Assembly: GCA_026393985.1 (NCBI GenBank)
Contig: JAPKZB010000092.1
Location: 184,002-248,001 of the forward strand
DNA from: Acidobacteriota bacterium
GTDB lineage: Bacteria > Acidobacteriota > Terriglobia > Bryobacterales > Bryobacteraceae
DNA length: 64,000 bases
Direction of reading: 5' to 3'
The notes beneath the pieces were generated by a model, which was given only the letters and a program-made list of their open reading frames with translations, did no database searches and had not been told where the DNA came from. The position numbers and the translations under genes were made by a program. Below, in pieces: positions 55,414 through 64,000 of this stretch. How positions within the stretch are numbered: the first letter of the stretch is position 1; every line of letters starts with the position of its first letter.

Positions 55414-55463
55414 CGAAAGGGCCCGTTCTTCGCCGTTTTTGCGGCGCGGAACGGGCCCTTTCG
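55414..55463. terminator. Strong hairpin terminator
   Basis: A 15-bp perfect inverted repeat (cgaaagggcccgttc at 55414-55428 and its complement at 55449-55463) encloses an inner cgccg/cggcg stem with a ttttt loop. It follows the TonB remnant and separates it from the polyketide synthase. Confidence 0.88.
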
Positions 55464-55507
55464 CTTTCCTCTAAGAGTCTCCTCCGTTATGCCGAAGTGC
55501 TGGAGAG

Positions 55508-58500
55508 ATGTTCATTCCACCCACTTCTCTTCCTCGCGATCCTCTGGCTGTCATCGGCATCGGTTGCCGCCTTCCTGGCAATATCAACAACCCATCCGAA
55601 CTTTGGGCCGCCCTGCTCGAAGGCCGGGACGGCATCCGGACCGTGCCGGCCGACCGGTGGGACAACAGCTTCTACTACGACCCGGACAAAGAAAAGCGCG
55701 GCAAGACGAAGAACGACCGGGGCGGGTTTATTGAGGGGGTTGACCGCTTCGACGCGGCCTTCTTCGGATACTTTCCGGCCGAGGCGCACCGGATGGACCC
55801 GCAGCAGCGGGTGTTGCTCGAAGTGGCTTACGAGGCGATTGAGGACGCCGGGATTCCGGTGGAGAAACTGGCGGGGTCGCGGACGAGCGTGTTTATCGGC
55901 TCGTTTATGTACGACTATCTGTGCCAGCAGACCGGGAGTGAGGCCGGCGAGAGCATCAGCCCGTACGTGGCGATGGGAACGGGGCTGACCTCGCTCGCCA
56001 ATCGAATTTCGTATGTGTTTGATTTGAAGGGCCCGAGCGTGAGCCTGGACACGGCCTGTTCGAGTTCGCTGGTGGCGCTGCATCTGGCGTGCCGGAGCAT
56101 CTGGAACGGCGAGGCGGAGATGGGGATTGCCGGGGGCGTCAATCTGATTCTGCGGCCGGAATCATCGATCATGCTGTCGAAGGCCGGGTTTCTGAATCCG
56201 GACGGCTACTGCAAGGCGTTTGACGCGTCGGCGAATGGTTACGTCCGCGCTGAGGGTTCGGGGGTGGTGGTGTTGAAGCCGCTGCGCCAGGCCGAGGCGG
56301 ACGGGGACCGGATCTATGGCGTGATCCGGGGAACGGCGGTGAACCAGGACGGGTATGTGGCCGAAGGGTTCACGGTGCCGTCGGCCGAGGCGCAGATTGC
56401 GGTGCTGCTTTCGGCCTACCGGGACGCGGGCGTGGAGCCGGGGACGGTGCAGTATGTGGAGGCCCACGGGCCGGGTACGGCGGTGGGCGACCCGATTGAG
56501 TGCAAGGCGCTGGGGACGATCATCGGGCAGGCGCGAGAGGAAGGAGTGTGCCTGGTGGGATCGGTGAAGACGAACGTGGGGCATTTGGAGGGCGCCTCAG
56601 GGATTACGGGATTTTTGAAGGGTCTGCTGGTGGCGCGGCACGGGGCGGCGCCGCCGAATCTGCACTTCAAGAATCCGAACCCCGCGATCGACTTTGCCGG
56701 ACTGCGGCTGCAGGTGGCGGACCGCCGGTATGCGTTGGATACCGACCGGCCGGTGCGGGTGGGGGTGAACTCGTTTGGGGCGGGCGGGACGAATGCGCAC
56801 ATCGTGATTGAAGGGCGGCGGGAAGAGTTGGCGGTGGCGGCTCCACCACTCGCGGCGCCGCGCCCGTTCCTGGTGAGCGCGAAATCGTCGGAGGCGCTGC
56901 GGCAATTGGCGGCGGAACACGCCGAGCGGTTGGGGACGGAGACGGATTTGAGCTCGCTGGGGCGGGCGCTGCTCGAACGGCGGAGCCGCTACGCGCACAC
57001 GCTCGTGTGCGCGGCGCGGGAGGTCGAGGAGCTGCGCGGGCAACTGCGGAGCTTCGCGGCGGGAGAGAAGAACCGGCAGGTGACGGGGTTCACGGGTGAG
57101 TGGAAGGCGGCGCCGAAGGTGGCGTTGATGTTTTCGGGCCAAGGCGGACAATGGCCGCGGATGGGCTTGAAACTGTACGAGGCCGAGCCGGTGTTCCGGG
57201 CAGTGATGGACGAGATTGACGCGCTGTTTGCCGTCCATGCGGGCTGGTCGATTCTGGAGCATATCCGCGCCGAGGCGGCGGGAAGCGTTCTGAACAGCAC
57301 GGTGGTGGTGCAGCCGGCGATCATGAGCGTGCAGGTGGCGCTGGCGCGGCTGTTGATGCACTACGGCGTCAGGCCGGACGGGATCGTGGGCCACTCGATT
57401 GGCGAGGTGGCGGCGGCGCATATCGCCGGGGCGATTTCGCTGGTCGACGCGGTGGCGGTGATCTATCACCGGTCGCGGATTCAGAACAAAGCGGCAGGTA
57501 AGGGGCGGATGCTGGCCGTGGGAGCGACCGAGGCCGAGGCGGCCGAGATGCTGCGGGGCAAGGAGGACCGGGCGTCGATTGCGACGATCAACGGGCCGAA
57601 GACGCTGACGCTGGCCGGGGACGCGCCGGTGCTGGAAGCGATTGCGGCGGAGCTCGAAGCGCGGGGCGTGTTCAACAGGTTCGTGAACGTGGAGGTGCCC
57701 TACCACAGCTACCACATGGAGCCGCTGTACGAGGAGATGGTGACGGCGCTCGGGGGCGTGTGCGGGTCGCTGGCGCCGATTCCCCTTTACTCGACCGTGA
57801 GCACGCGGCGAGAGCCGGGGACGCATCTGGGGGGCCGTTACTGGTACGACAACGTGCGCGAGCCGGTGCGGATGACCGGGGCGCTCGAGACGATGGTGGC
57901 CGATGGGTATACGGTGTTCGTCGAGGTTGGCCCGCATCCGGTGCTGGTGAGCGGGGCGGCGGATCTGTTCACGGCGCTGGGGGTGCAGGCTGTGGCGTGC
58001 GATTCGATGCACGCCAAGCAGCCGGAGTTTGCAACGTTCCATGGGGCGCTGGGGCGCCTGGCGGCTAGCGGGGTGATGCTGGATGGGGAGAAGCTGTTCC
58101 CGGAGGCGCGGCCGTTTGCGGAGCTGCCCAAGCATCCGTGGTTGCGGGAGCGGTTCTGGTCCGAATCCGCCGAATCGAAGCAGCGGCGGCTGCACCCGTT
58201 CCGGAATCCTTTCCTGAAGGCCGAGACGCGGCTGGTGAGCGAGGATACGGCGCGGATCTGGACAACGCGGATCGGCACGGGGACGTTCCCGTTTGTGAAA
58301 GACCATCAGGTGGATGGGGAGTGTGTGTTTCCAGGGACCGGCCATTTGGAGACAGCCTGGGCGGTGGGCCGGGAAGCCTACCCGGGATGCGACATCTCAC
58401 TGAGCGACGTCCGGTTTGATGCGGCGTTGATTCTGCCCGAGGAGACGGCATCGCCGCTCGAGATCCGGCTGGAGATTACTTCGAACGAAGGCGACTACCG

Positions 58501-61500
58501 GATCTGCAGCCGGCCGCAGGAGGCCGACAGCGAGACGACGTGGACGCGGCATTCTTCAGGGCGGATCAACTTTCTGCCGGAGCCGGCACTGGAGTTTGCC
58601 GGGAGTCTGAACGAGGTGGAGGCGCGGTTCGCGGACGCGCCGGAGGCGAACGTGGAGGCGTTCTATTCGACCATCCGGCAGGCGGGATTGGACTACGGGC
58701 CGAAGTTTCAGGGCGTGAAGCGGCTGTGGCAGCAGGGGAATGAGATCTACGCCCACTTGGAACTGGCCGAGGATCTGCGCTACGAGCAGGATCGGTTCCA
58801 TACGCATCCGGCGCTGCTTGATGCGTGCCTGCATACGGTGTTCCTCGACGTGCACCGGAATGGCGATCCGTCGCGGGTGTATCTGCCTTACTCGATCGAC
58901 GGCGTGAATTTCCACCGGCAGTTGCCGGCCGAGGTCCGCAGTCTCGTGCGGGTGGCGCGGAACGATGCGCAGTTTCTGATTTACGACCTGTTCGTGTTTA
59001 CCGTGGCCGGGGAGTTGGCGGTGCAGGTGAACGGGATTACCTGCAAGATCATTGGCGGGGCGAAGGGGCAGGGCGAGGAGCGGGTCTATGAGGGTTGCTA
59101 CGAGTATGCCTGGGTGGCGGAGGCCGCGGTGCGGAGCGAGCACCAGCCGCTGCATGACCTGAAGGAGTTCGTGCTGGTGGCGCCGCAAGCTACGGGCTTG
59201 GAGCCGCTGGCGGCGGCGCTGGCCGGAGGCGGACAACGGGTGCGGATTCTGGACGATGCGGCGCTGTTCTCGCCCGAGGGGCGGGAGCGGATGGGTGAAG
59301 CACTCGGGGCGGGAATCGACCGGCGGACGCATGTGGTATTCCTCTGTGGGCCGGAGGAGGGCGAGAGTCTTGAAGAGTGGCGGGAGATGGCAGGGGTGCC
59401 CGCGGCGGTGCAGGGGCTGTTGCATCTGACGCAGGCTCTGATCGACCGGCAGGTGTATCCGCGGTTTTCGCTGGTGACCTGCGGCGCGGCAACGGCCGGG
59501 CCGCAGGAGAAGGAGTTGCGGCTGGGGCAGGCTGCGCTGTGGGGCATGATGCGGGTGTTCAAGAACGAGTGCCCGAACGTGCCGAGCCGCGTGGTGGATT
59601 TGCCGGCTGAGCCGGGGGCCGGGGAGTGGGCGGAGTTGGCCGTGGAACTCGGGACGGCGCGGCTGGACGTGGACGAGTTCGAAGTGGCGCTGCGGCCGGG
59701 CCAGCGGTGGCGGCGGGCGCTGCAGCCGGTCTACGCCGAGACGGCCGAGGCGGCCGGGGCGCTCGAGCTGCCGGGCACGGGCGGCGCGTGGCGGGCCGGA
59801 CTGGCCGAGACGGGAAGCCTCGATTCGGTGGAGTTCCGGCAGACGGCCGCGCCGGCGCCGGGCGAGGGCGAGTTGGAGATTGCGGTGCTGGCCGCGGCGC
59901 TGAACTTCAAAGACATTGTGAACGGCATGGGGGTGCTGCCGAAGAAGGCCGTCGCGGGGGGGCTGGCGGCGGACCAGTTGGGCCTGGAGATCTGCGGCCG
60001 GGTGGTGCGCGCGGGGAGCGCGGAGAGCGCCTTCCGGCCGGGAGACCGGGTGATGGCGCGGGTGAGCGGGGGCTTTGCCGGACGGTTGGTGGCGCGGGAA
60101 GACTGCGTGGCGCCGGCGGCGGAGCGGCTGACGGCGCAGCAGGCGGCGGCGATTCCGGTGGTGTATCTGACGGCTTACTATGGCCTGCACTATCTGGGAC
60201 GCATGCAGCAGGGAGATATCGTGCTGATCCACTCGGCGGCCGGAGGCGTGGGGACGGCGGCGATTCAATTAGCACAGCGGGCCGGGGCGGTGATCATCGC
60301 GACGGCGGGAACGAAGGAGAAGCGGCAGGCGCTGCGGGATTTGGGCATTGCGCACGTGTTCGACTCGCGGTCGCTCGACTTCTACACCGAGGTAATGAAG
60401 GCGACCGGGGGGCGGGGCGTGGACATCGTGCTGAACTCGCTGACGGGGAATTTCATTACGCAGAGCGTGAAGTCGCTGGCGCCGTTTGGACGGTTCATTG
60501 AGATTGGCAAGGCGGACATCTACAAGAATGCCAAGCTGTCGCTCGAACGGCTGGGGGAAAACATCTCGTTTCACGTGGTGGACGTGGACCGCATGGCAAC
60601 GCAGCGGCCGGCGCTGCATCGGCAACTGCTGAACGAAGTGGCCGCGCTGTTTGCCGCAAGGGCGTTGCCGGCGCCGGAGGTGACCGAGTTTCCGGTGACG
60701 CGGCTGGCCGATGCGTTCAAGCACATGAGCAGGGCGGCGTACGTGGGCAAGATTGTGGTGACGATGGAGGGCGAAACGGTGCGGGCGCTGCCTCCGCGGC
60801 AGGCCGTGGCGCCGGAGGGCAGCGCTTTCGTTTCGGGCGGCTGCGGCGGATTCGGCCTCGAGATCGCCAAGTGGCTCGCGGAGCGCGGGGTGCGGCATCT
60901 GGTGCTGGCGAGCCGGAGCGGCGTCAAGAACGCGGCGGACCGGGCGGCGATTGCGGCGCTGGAGGCGAGCGGGGTCTCGGTGGCCGTAGAGCGGCTGGAC
61001 GTGGGCGACGGCGCGGCGGTACGCGCCGTGTTTGGGAGGTTCGGCCGGGATTGGCCGGCGTTGGGCGGGGTGGTGCACGCGGCGGGGTTGCTGCGCGATG
61101 CGAGCCTGCCGAATCTGGACGCGGCACAGTTCCGGGATGTCTTCGTGGCGAAGGCCGTGGGCGCGTGGAATCTGCACCGGGCGATCGCCGAGGGTGGCCA
61201 CCAGCCGTCGCTGTTTGTGAACCTGTCTTCCATCTCGGCCGTGCTGGGGCTGTTCGGGCAGGCGAACTACTGCGCGGCGAACTACGTGCTCGACTGTTTG
61301 GCCGAACTGCGGCAGCGGCAGGGGCTGCCCGGAACGAGCCTGAACCTGGGCGTGCTCGGCAACTATGCCGGGATGTCGCGGCAGGAGAACGACGCGGCCG
61401 ATGTACTGGCGCTACTCGAAAGCCACGGGATGCCGGCGATGCCGCTAGGGGACATTCTGGGCAAGTTGAATCTGGCGGTCTGCCAGCGCCCGGCGCAACG

Positions 61501-62830
61501 GATGACGGCGCGGTTCGATTGGCTGCGGTTCACGACCGTGTATCCGCACCTGCAGCGGGACCAGCGGTTTGCCGAGTGCATTGCCGAGAGCCGGAAGCGG
61601 CTGACGCAGGGCGGCCGCAGCGGCGGCGGATTGGTGGCGCAGTTGGCGCGGCTTGAAGGGAACGCCCGCATGGAGCTGCTTTCGGGCGAGTTGGCCCGGG
61701 CGCTGGGGAAGATTCTCGACCTGAGCCCGGAGAAGATCGACGCGAGCGCTTCGATTGATAAGCTTTCGCTCGATTCGCTGATGCTGAATCAGCTGCGGAA
61801 TTGGATTCTGCGGAATCTGAGTGTTAACCTGCCGCTGATCAAGCTGCTGAAGGGGCCGAGCATCGACGAGATTGCGGCGATGCTGCTGCCGCAATGCGGC
61901 GGGGGCGCGGCGGAGGCGACCGCGGGCGGCGAGGAGAAGGCGGCGGAGACGGTGCGGTTTGCGCTGCTCGATGACGCGAACATGACGGCGATCAGCCCGT
62001 GGCTGATTCGCGGCAACAGCGACCCGGACGCCACCGTGCGGCTGTTCTGCTTCCATTCGATGGGGGTGGGCGCTTCGCTGTACACGCGGTTCCTGATGGA
62101 CCCGCCGGAGGGTTACGACATCTTCGCCATCCAGACGCCGGGACGGGAGAACCGGAGCGGCGAGCCGGCCAAGGAGACTGTGGATGCGCTGGTGGAGGAG
62201 ATTGTTCGCGAGTTGACACCGTTCCTCGGCAAGCCGTTTGTCGTGTGGGGCCACTCGTTCGGCGGGATTGTGGCCTACGAGACCGTGAAGCGGTTGCGGC
62301 GCGAGAAGGGGAGCACGCCGGTGGCGATGCTGATCACCGGAACCGTGGCGCCGGAGTTGATCCGGATCTGGCAGAAGCGAGAGGTGATGCTGAAGGCGCT
62401 GGTGGCGGAGAACAACGCGGAGTATCTGCTGTCGCTGTCGCGGTATGTGGAGGACGCCGAGTTCATCCGGTCGATTCTGCCGATCATGCGGAAGGATACG
62501 CCGCTGATGATGAACTACCGGTACGAGCCGGAGGCGCCGTTCGACTTCCCGATTGTGGCCTACGGCGCGCGGCAGGACGATATGGTGTACCTCGACGAGA
62601 TCAGCCCGTGGGCGAACCTGACCGCGGCGCGGTTTGAACTGCATGAGGTGGCGGGCGACCACTGGTTCCTGAACAAGAACCGGTTGGCGATTGTGGCGCA
62701 ACTAGAACAGATGAGGCTTCCGGCATGGTATCTCTCGCACTTGACGTCCCCGCCGCCGTTGTCGGAGGTGGCTGTGCCTTCTTCACCGGCCGCCGAGATG
62801 CCGGTTCCCGGGATGCTCGTCGAGCAGTAG
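55508..62830 (+). CDS. Single-module fully reducing type I polyketide synthase
   Basis: 2440 residues. KS (about 10-435) has the triad C184 (DTACSSS), H320 and H359. AT has GHSIGE at 628-633 and YHSYH at 732-736. DH has H933 in HxxxGxxxxP and D1105. A region without obvious sites (about 1195-1450) sits in the pseudo-KR position. ER has H1575 in HSAAGGVGTAA. KR has SGGCGGFG from 1776 and Y1921. ACP has S2090 in LDSL. TE has S2250 in GHSFGG and H2385. All reductive sites appear present, so it probably works iteratively to give a reduced chain released as an acid or lactone. G-ending codons dominate. Confidence 0.95.
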   Translation: MFIPPTSLPRDPLAVIGIGCRLPGNINNPSELWAALLEGRDGIRTVPADRWDNSFYYDPDKEKRGKTKNDRGGFIEGVDRFDAAFFGYFPAEAHRMDPQQRVLLEVAYEAIEDAGIPVEKLAGSRTSVFIGSFMYDYLCQQTGSEAGESISPYVAMGTGLTSLANRISYVFDLKGPSVSLDTACSSSLVALHLACRSIWNGEAEMGIAGGVNLILRPESSIMLSKAGFLNPDGYCKAFDASANGYVRAEGSGVVVLKPLRQAEADGDRIYGVIRGTAVNQDGYVAEGFTVPSAEAQIAVLLSAYRDAGVEPGTVQYVEAHGPGTAVGDPIECKALGTIIGQAREEGVCLVGSVKTNVGHLEGASGITGFLKGLLVARHGAAPPNLHFKNPNPAIDFAGLRLQVADRRYALDTDRPVRVGVNSFGAGGTNAHIVIEGRREELAVAAPPLAAPRPFLVSAKSSEALRQLAAEHAERLGTETDLSSLGRALLERRSRYAHTLVCAAREVEELRGQLRSFAAGEKNRQVTGFTGEWKAAPKVALMFSGQGGQWPRMGLKLYEAEPVFRAVMDEIDALFAVHAGWSILEHIRAEAAGSVLNSTVVVQPAIMSVQVALARLLMHYGVRPDGIVGHSIGEVAAAHIAGAISLVDAVAVIYHRSRIQNKAAGKGRMLAVGATEAEAAEMLRGKEDRASIATINGPKTLTLAGDAPVLEAIAAELEARGVFNRFVNVEVPYHSYHMEPLYEEMVTALGGVCGSLAPIPLYSTVSTRREPGTHLGGRYWYDNVREPVRMTGALETMVADGYTVFVEVGPHPVLVSGAADLFTALGVQAVACDSMHAKQPEFATFHGALGRLAASGVMLDGEKLFPEARPFAELPKHPWLRERFWSESAESKQRRLHPFRNPFLKAETRLVSEDTARIWTTRIGTGTFPFVKDHQVDGECVFPGTGHLETAWAVGREAYPGCDISLSDVRFDAALILPEETASPLEIRLEITSNEGDYRICSRPQEADSETTWTRHSSGRINFLPEPALEFAGSLNEVEARFADAPEANVEAFYSTIRQAGLDYGPKFQGVKRLWQQGNEIYAHLELAEDLRYEQDRFHTHPALLDACLHTVFLDVHRNGDPSRVYLPYSIDGVNFHRQLPAEVRSLVRVARNDAQFLIYDLFVFTVAGELAVQVNGITCKIIGGAKGQGEERVYEGCYEYAWVAEAAVRSEHQPLHDLKEFVLVAPQATGLEPLAAALAGGGQRVRILDDAALFSPEGRERMGEALGAGIDRRTHVVFLCGPEEGESLEEWREMAGVPAAVQGLLHLTQALIDRQVYPRFSLVTCGAATAGPQEKELRLGQAALWGMMRVFKNECPNVPSRVVDLPAEPGAGEWAELAVELGTARLDVDEFEVALRPGQRWRRALQPVYAETAEAAGALELPGTGGAWRAGLAETGSLDSVEFRQTAAPAPGEGELEIAVLAAALNFKDIVNGMGVLPKKAVAGGLAADQLGLEICGRVVRAGSAESAFRPGDRVMARVSGGFAGRLVAREDCVAPAAERLTAQQAAAIPVVYLTAYYGLHYLGRMQQGDIVLIHSAAGGVGTAAIQLAQRAGAVIIATAGTKEKRQALRDLGIAHVFDSRSLDFYTEVMKATGGRGVDIVLNSLTGNFITQSVKSLAPFGRFIEIGKADIYKNAKLSLERLGENISFHVVDVDRMATQRPALHRQLLNEVAALFAARALPAPEVTEFPVTRLADAFKHMSRAAYVGKIVVTMEGETVRALPPRQAVAPEGSAFVSGGCGGFGLEIAKWLAERGVRHLVLASRSGVKNAADRAAIAALEASGVSVAVERLDVGDGAAVRAVFGRFGRDWPALGGVVHAAGLLRDASLPNLDAAQFRDVFVAKAVGAWNLHRAIAEGGHQPSLFVNLSSISAVLGLFGQANYCAANYVLDCLAELRQRQGLPGTSLNLGVLGNYAGMSRQENDAADVLALLESHGMPAMPLGDILGKLNLAVCQRPAQRMTARFDWLRFTTVYPHLQRDQRFAECIAESRKRLTQGGRSGGGLVAQLARLEGNARMELLSGELARALGKILDLSPEKIDASASIDKLSLDSLMLNQLRNWILRNLSVNLPLIKLLKGPSIDEIAAMLLPQCGGGAAEATAGGEEKAAETVRFALLDDANMTAISPWLIRGNSDPDATVRLFCFHSMGVGASLYTRFLMDPPEGYDIFAIQTPGRENRSGEPAKETVDALVEEIVRELTPFLGKPFVVWGHSFGGIVAYETVKRLRREKGSTPVAMLITGTVAPELIRIWQKREVMLKALVAENNAEYLLSLSRYVEDAEFIRSILPIMRKDTPLMMNYRYEPEAPFDFPIVAYGARQDDMVYLDEISPWANLTAARFELHEVAGDHWFLNKNRLAIVAQLEQMRLPAWYLSHLTSPPPLSEVAVPSSPAAEMPVPGMLVEQ

Positions 62831-63309
62831 GGCGGCGGCTGGCGCGGGAGGCGCTGGCGGCGTTGGGCGGTCCCGTGGCCGAAGTGGGCCGGGACCGCTT
62901 CGGCGCGCCCGTCTGGCCGGAGGGATTTACGGGCAGTTTCAGCCATAGCGGGGACGAGACGGCGGTGCTGGTGGCGCGGGCGGATCGTTACCTGGCTGTG
63001 GGGCTGGATTGGGAGGTGGTCGGGCGGATCGGAGTGGAGTTGTGGGGGGCGGTATTTACGCCGCGGGAGGTGGCGTTTTTGCGGAGGATGGCGCGGCCGG
63101 AGTTGGCGACGGCGCTGTTTGCGGCCAAGGAGGCGGTGCAGAAGGCGCGGTATGCGGCAAGCGGGTCGTGGACGGCGGTGGAGGGCTTCGAAGTGGCGTT
63201 GCGGGAGGAACGGTTTGGGGTACGGGGTGATGAGACGCTGGCGGGGTGGTTTCGGGGGGACGGGCGGCGGGTGGTGGCGGCGTGCGGGATTCCTTTTTGG
63301 GGGGCGTAA
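62725..63309 (+). CDS. 4'-phosphopantetheinyl transferase (Sfp-like)
   Basis: 194 residues. SFSH at 71-74, D95 and E97 in GLDWE (usually GIDIE), and KEAVQK at 135-140 are the Sfp-family motifs. It attaches phosphopantetheine to carrier proteins, most likely the ACP of the synthase. Its ATG 62725 lies 106 bp inside the synthase gene in another frame; no later ATG or GTG precedes the conserved GRRLAREAL region, so the overlap seems real. Confidence 0.88.
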   Translation: MVSLALDVPAAVVGGGCAFFTGRRDAGSRDARRAVGRRLAREALAALGGPVAEVGRDRFGAPVWPEGFTGSFSHSGDETAVLVARADRYLAVGLDWEVVGRIGVELWGAVFTPREVAFLRRMARPELATALFAAKEAVQKARYAASGSWTAVEGFEVALREERFGVRGDETLAGWFRGDGRRVVAACGIPFWGA

Positions 63310-63369
63310 ACCGAGTCCACGGCCCCCTTCGAGGGAAGAACTTAGCCGATTGGGGCAACAGCGCGACGG

Positions 63370-63909
63370 CTACCGGCGGCGGATGGCGATGAGGGTGAGG
63401 AGGCCGGTGGCGAGGGTGAGGAGGCCAGTGGCGAGGGTGAGGAGAGAGGCGGGCTCCGGGATGGCGTTGGTGGAGGCGGCGTTGGCCCTGGCGCGGAAGT
63501 AGAGGTTGCCGACGGTTGCACTGGTTGGGCGGCGGCTCAACGAAGTCCCGGTGAAAACTTCCGCGAGGTTGCTTGTGCCGATGGCCGGCGCGCCGTTGGA
63601 GCCACCCGGGCCCCTATAGGCGTTGAGACCGAGATCGAGAGCGCCCACCAGGTTGCTCACCGAAACGCCGAAAACGACCGTGTTCGGCACCAGAAGCTCA
63701 GGAAGGGCGAAGTCTACGACGAGAAAACCGTTCCTTGCGATCGCGAGACCATTCACCTGGACCGGGGAGCCGATCGTTGCACCGGCAGGCGATCCGTCCT
63801 GATACAGCTGCATAATGGCCGAGAAGGTACCCGCGGCCGTCCCGCGATTAAAGAACTCCACCGAAGCACCCGTCAGGTAGCGCTCCGAGTCCGTTGTGCG
63901 CGATTCCAT
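63370..63909 (-). CDS. PEP-CTERM protein, N-terminus missing or broken
   Basis: The frame ends IPEPASLL, a hydrophobic segment LLTLATGLLTLATGLLTLI and IRRR, a PEP-CTERM sorting signal. The ectodomain (SVEFFNRGTAAGTFSAI, VVFGVSVSNLVGALDLG) resembles a surface protein. No signal peptide is visible; upstream the frame enters the 43/44-bp repeat, whose period is not a multiple of three. The N-terminus was probably lost to the repeat. Met 63909 is only the first Met in frame outside most of the repeat. PEP-CTERM proteins need an exosortase, which is not in the window. Confidence 0.75.
   Translation of the reverse strand: MESRTTDSERYLTGASVEFFNRGTAAGTFSAIMQLYQDGSPAGATIGSPVQVNGLAIARNGFLVVDFALPELLVPNTVVFGVSVSNLVGALDLGLNAYRGPGGSNGAPAIGTSNLAEVFTGTSLSRRPTSATVGNLYFRARANAASTNAIPEPASLLTLATGLLTLATGLLTLIAIRRR
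63391..63444. repeat. 21-bp tandem repeat in the PEP-CTERM membrane segment
   Basis: Two copies of gagggtgaggaggccggtgg + c (63391-63411 and 63412-63432, one mismatch) and a partial third encode LLTLATG repeats in the transmembrane helix. Confidence 0.85.
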
Positions 63910-64000
63910 AAGAGCGCACAGGCCGAAGCGAGTCCGTTGTGCGCGTGTTCCATAAGAGCGCACAGGCCGAAGCGAGTCCGTTGTGCGCGTGTTCCATAAG
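63887..64000. repeat. 43/44-bp tandem repeat running off the window edge
   Basis: Units start with gagtccgttgtgcgcg at 63887, 63930 and 63974 (last cut). Periods are 43 and 44 bp because one unit has an extra base. Each unit contains the inverted repeat gtgcgc...gcgcac. A diverged copy lies at 54653-54691. Confidence 0.9.

Noticed and set aside
54099..55988. Single 629-codon gene through this region
   Set aside because: The frame joins non-coding sequence antisense to PSD1, the TonB remnant, a terminator and the synthase start; only 54690-55391 has family similarity.
63887..64000. CRISPR-like array at the right edge
   Set aside because: Units follow each other directly with 43/44-bp period and no distinct spacers; no cas genes are present.

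Overview
The window looks like the chromosome of a GC-rich, non-sporulating Acidobacteriota bacterium, probably a Bryobacterales/Solibacter-like lineage. The clues are gene families typical of that group and of Planctomycetes: DUF1592, DUF1552, DUF1501 and DUF1549/DUF1553 (PSD1) proteins, Gfo/Idh/MocA oxidoreductases with twin-arginine-like leaders, the end of a carboxypeptidase-regulated (Oar-type) TonB receptor, and a PEP-CTERM protein. This assignment is inference from gene content; there is no rRNA here. I recognised no tRNA, rRNA or CRISPR array.

0-22.6 kb is mostly housekeeping. On the left edge are an M50 site-2 protease (cut by the edge), a PMT-type glycosyltransferase and an asparagine synthetase, all on the minus strand; a 232-bp tandem duplication lies across the protease/glycosyltransferase junction. 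Then come a P-type cation ATPase, a 2-hydroxyacid dehydrogenase, a zinc-ribbon membrane protein, an EamA transporter and a PfkB kinase. A minus-strand run (10.9-13.6 kb) joins a TIM-barrel isomerase-like protein, a Cys-rich protein, a CbiX-type chelatase and a ferredoxin-NADP reductase-like enzyme by 4-bp overlaps. A divergent plus-strand run (13.6-17.0 kb) joins a small protein, a C26 amidotransferase-type hydrolase, a DinG/YoaA-like helicase, a PTPS-family enzyme and a Cys-cluster protein in the same way. RibA, a LytS-type sensor kinase, a methyltransferase, an oxidoreductase and an S55 (SpoIVB-like) protein follow.

22.6-54.4 kb is dominated by exported proteins and carbohydrate or organic-acid catabolism. 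A tightly coupled plus-strand series (26.3-36.6 kb) encodes DUF1592, DUF1552, two leucine-rich-repeat proteins, two exported enolase-superfamily enzymes and a sialidase-like protein. The first LRR gene is out of frame at a run of 19 C. A GntP-type permease is coupled to a HisD-family dehydrogenase that resembles sulfopropanediol dehydrogenase (HpsN) more than biosynthetic HisD. SelO, a GGDEF-EAL protein, a serine hydrolase, DUF350 and NlpC/P60 proteins follow, then a DUF1501/PSD1 pair in which the PSD1 gene has two in-frame TAG codons. From about 22.9 kb the plus strand is visibly C-rich whichever strand carries the genes.

54.4-64 kb is an accessory region. Remnants of a histidine kinase and a TonB receptor meet at a short repeat, followed by a strong terminator. 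Next is a 2440-residue single-module, fully reducing type I polyketide synthase (KS-AT-DH-ER-KR-ACP-TE) with very different, G-rich codon use. Its 3' end overlaps a phosphopantetheinyl transferase gene by 106 bp, giving a self-contained synthase plus activator. A broken PEP-CTERM gene and a 43/44-bp tandem repeat close the window; a related copy of this repeat lies upstream of the synthase in the same orientation, so the synthase cassette is bracketed by direct repeats.
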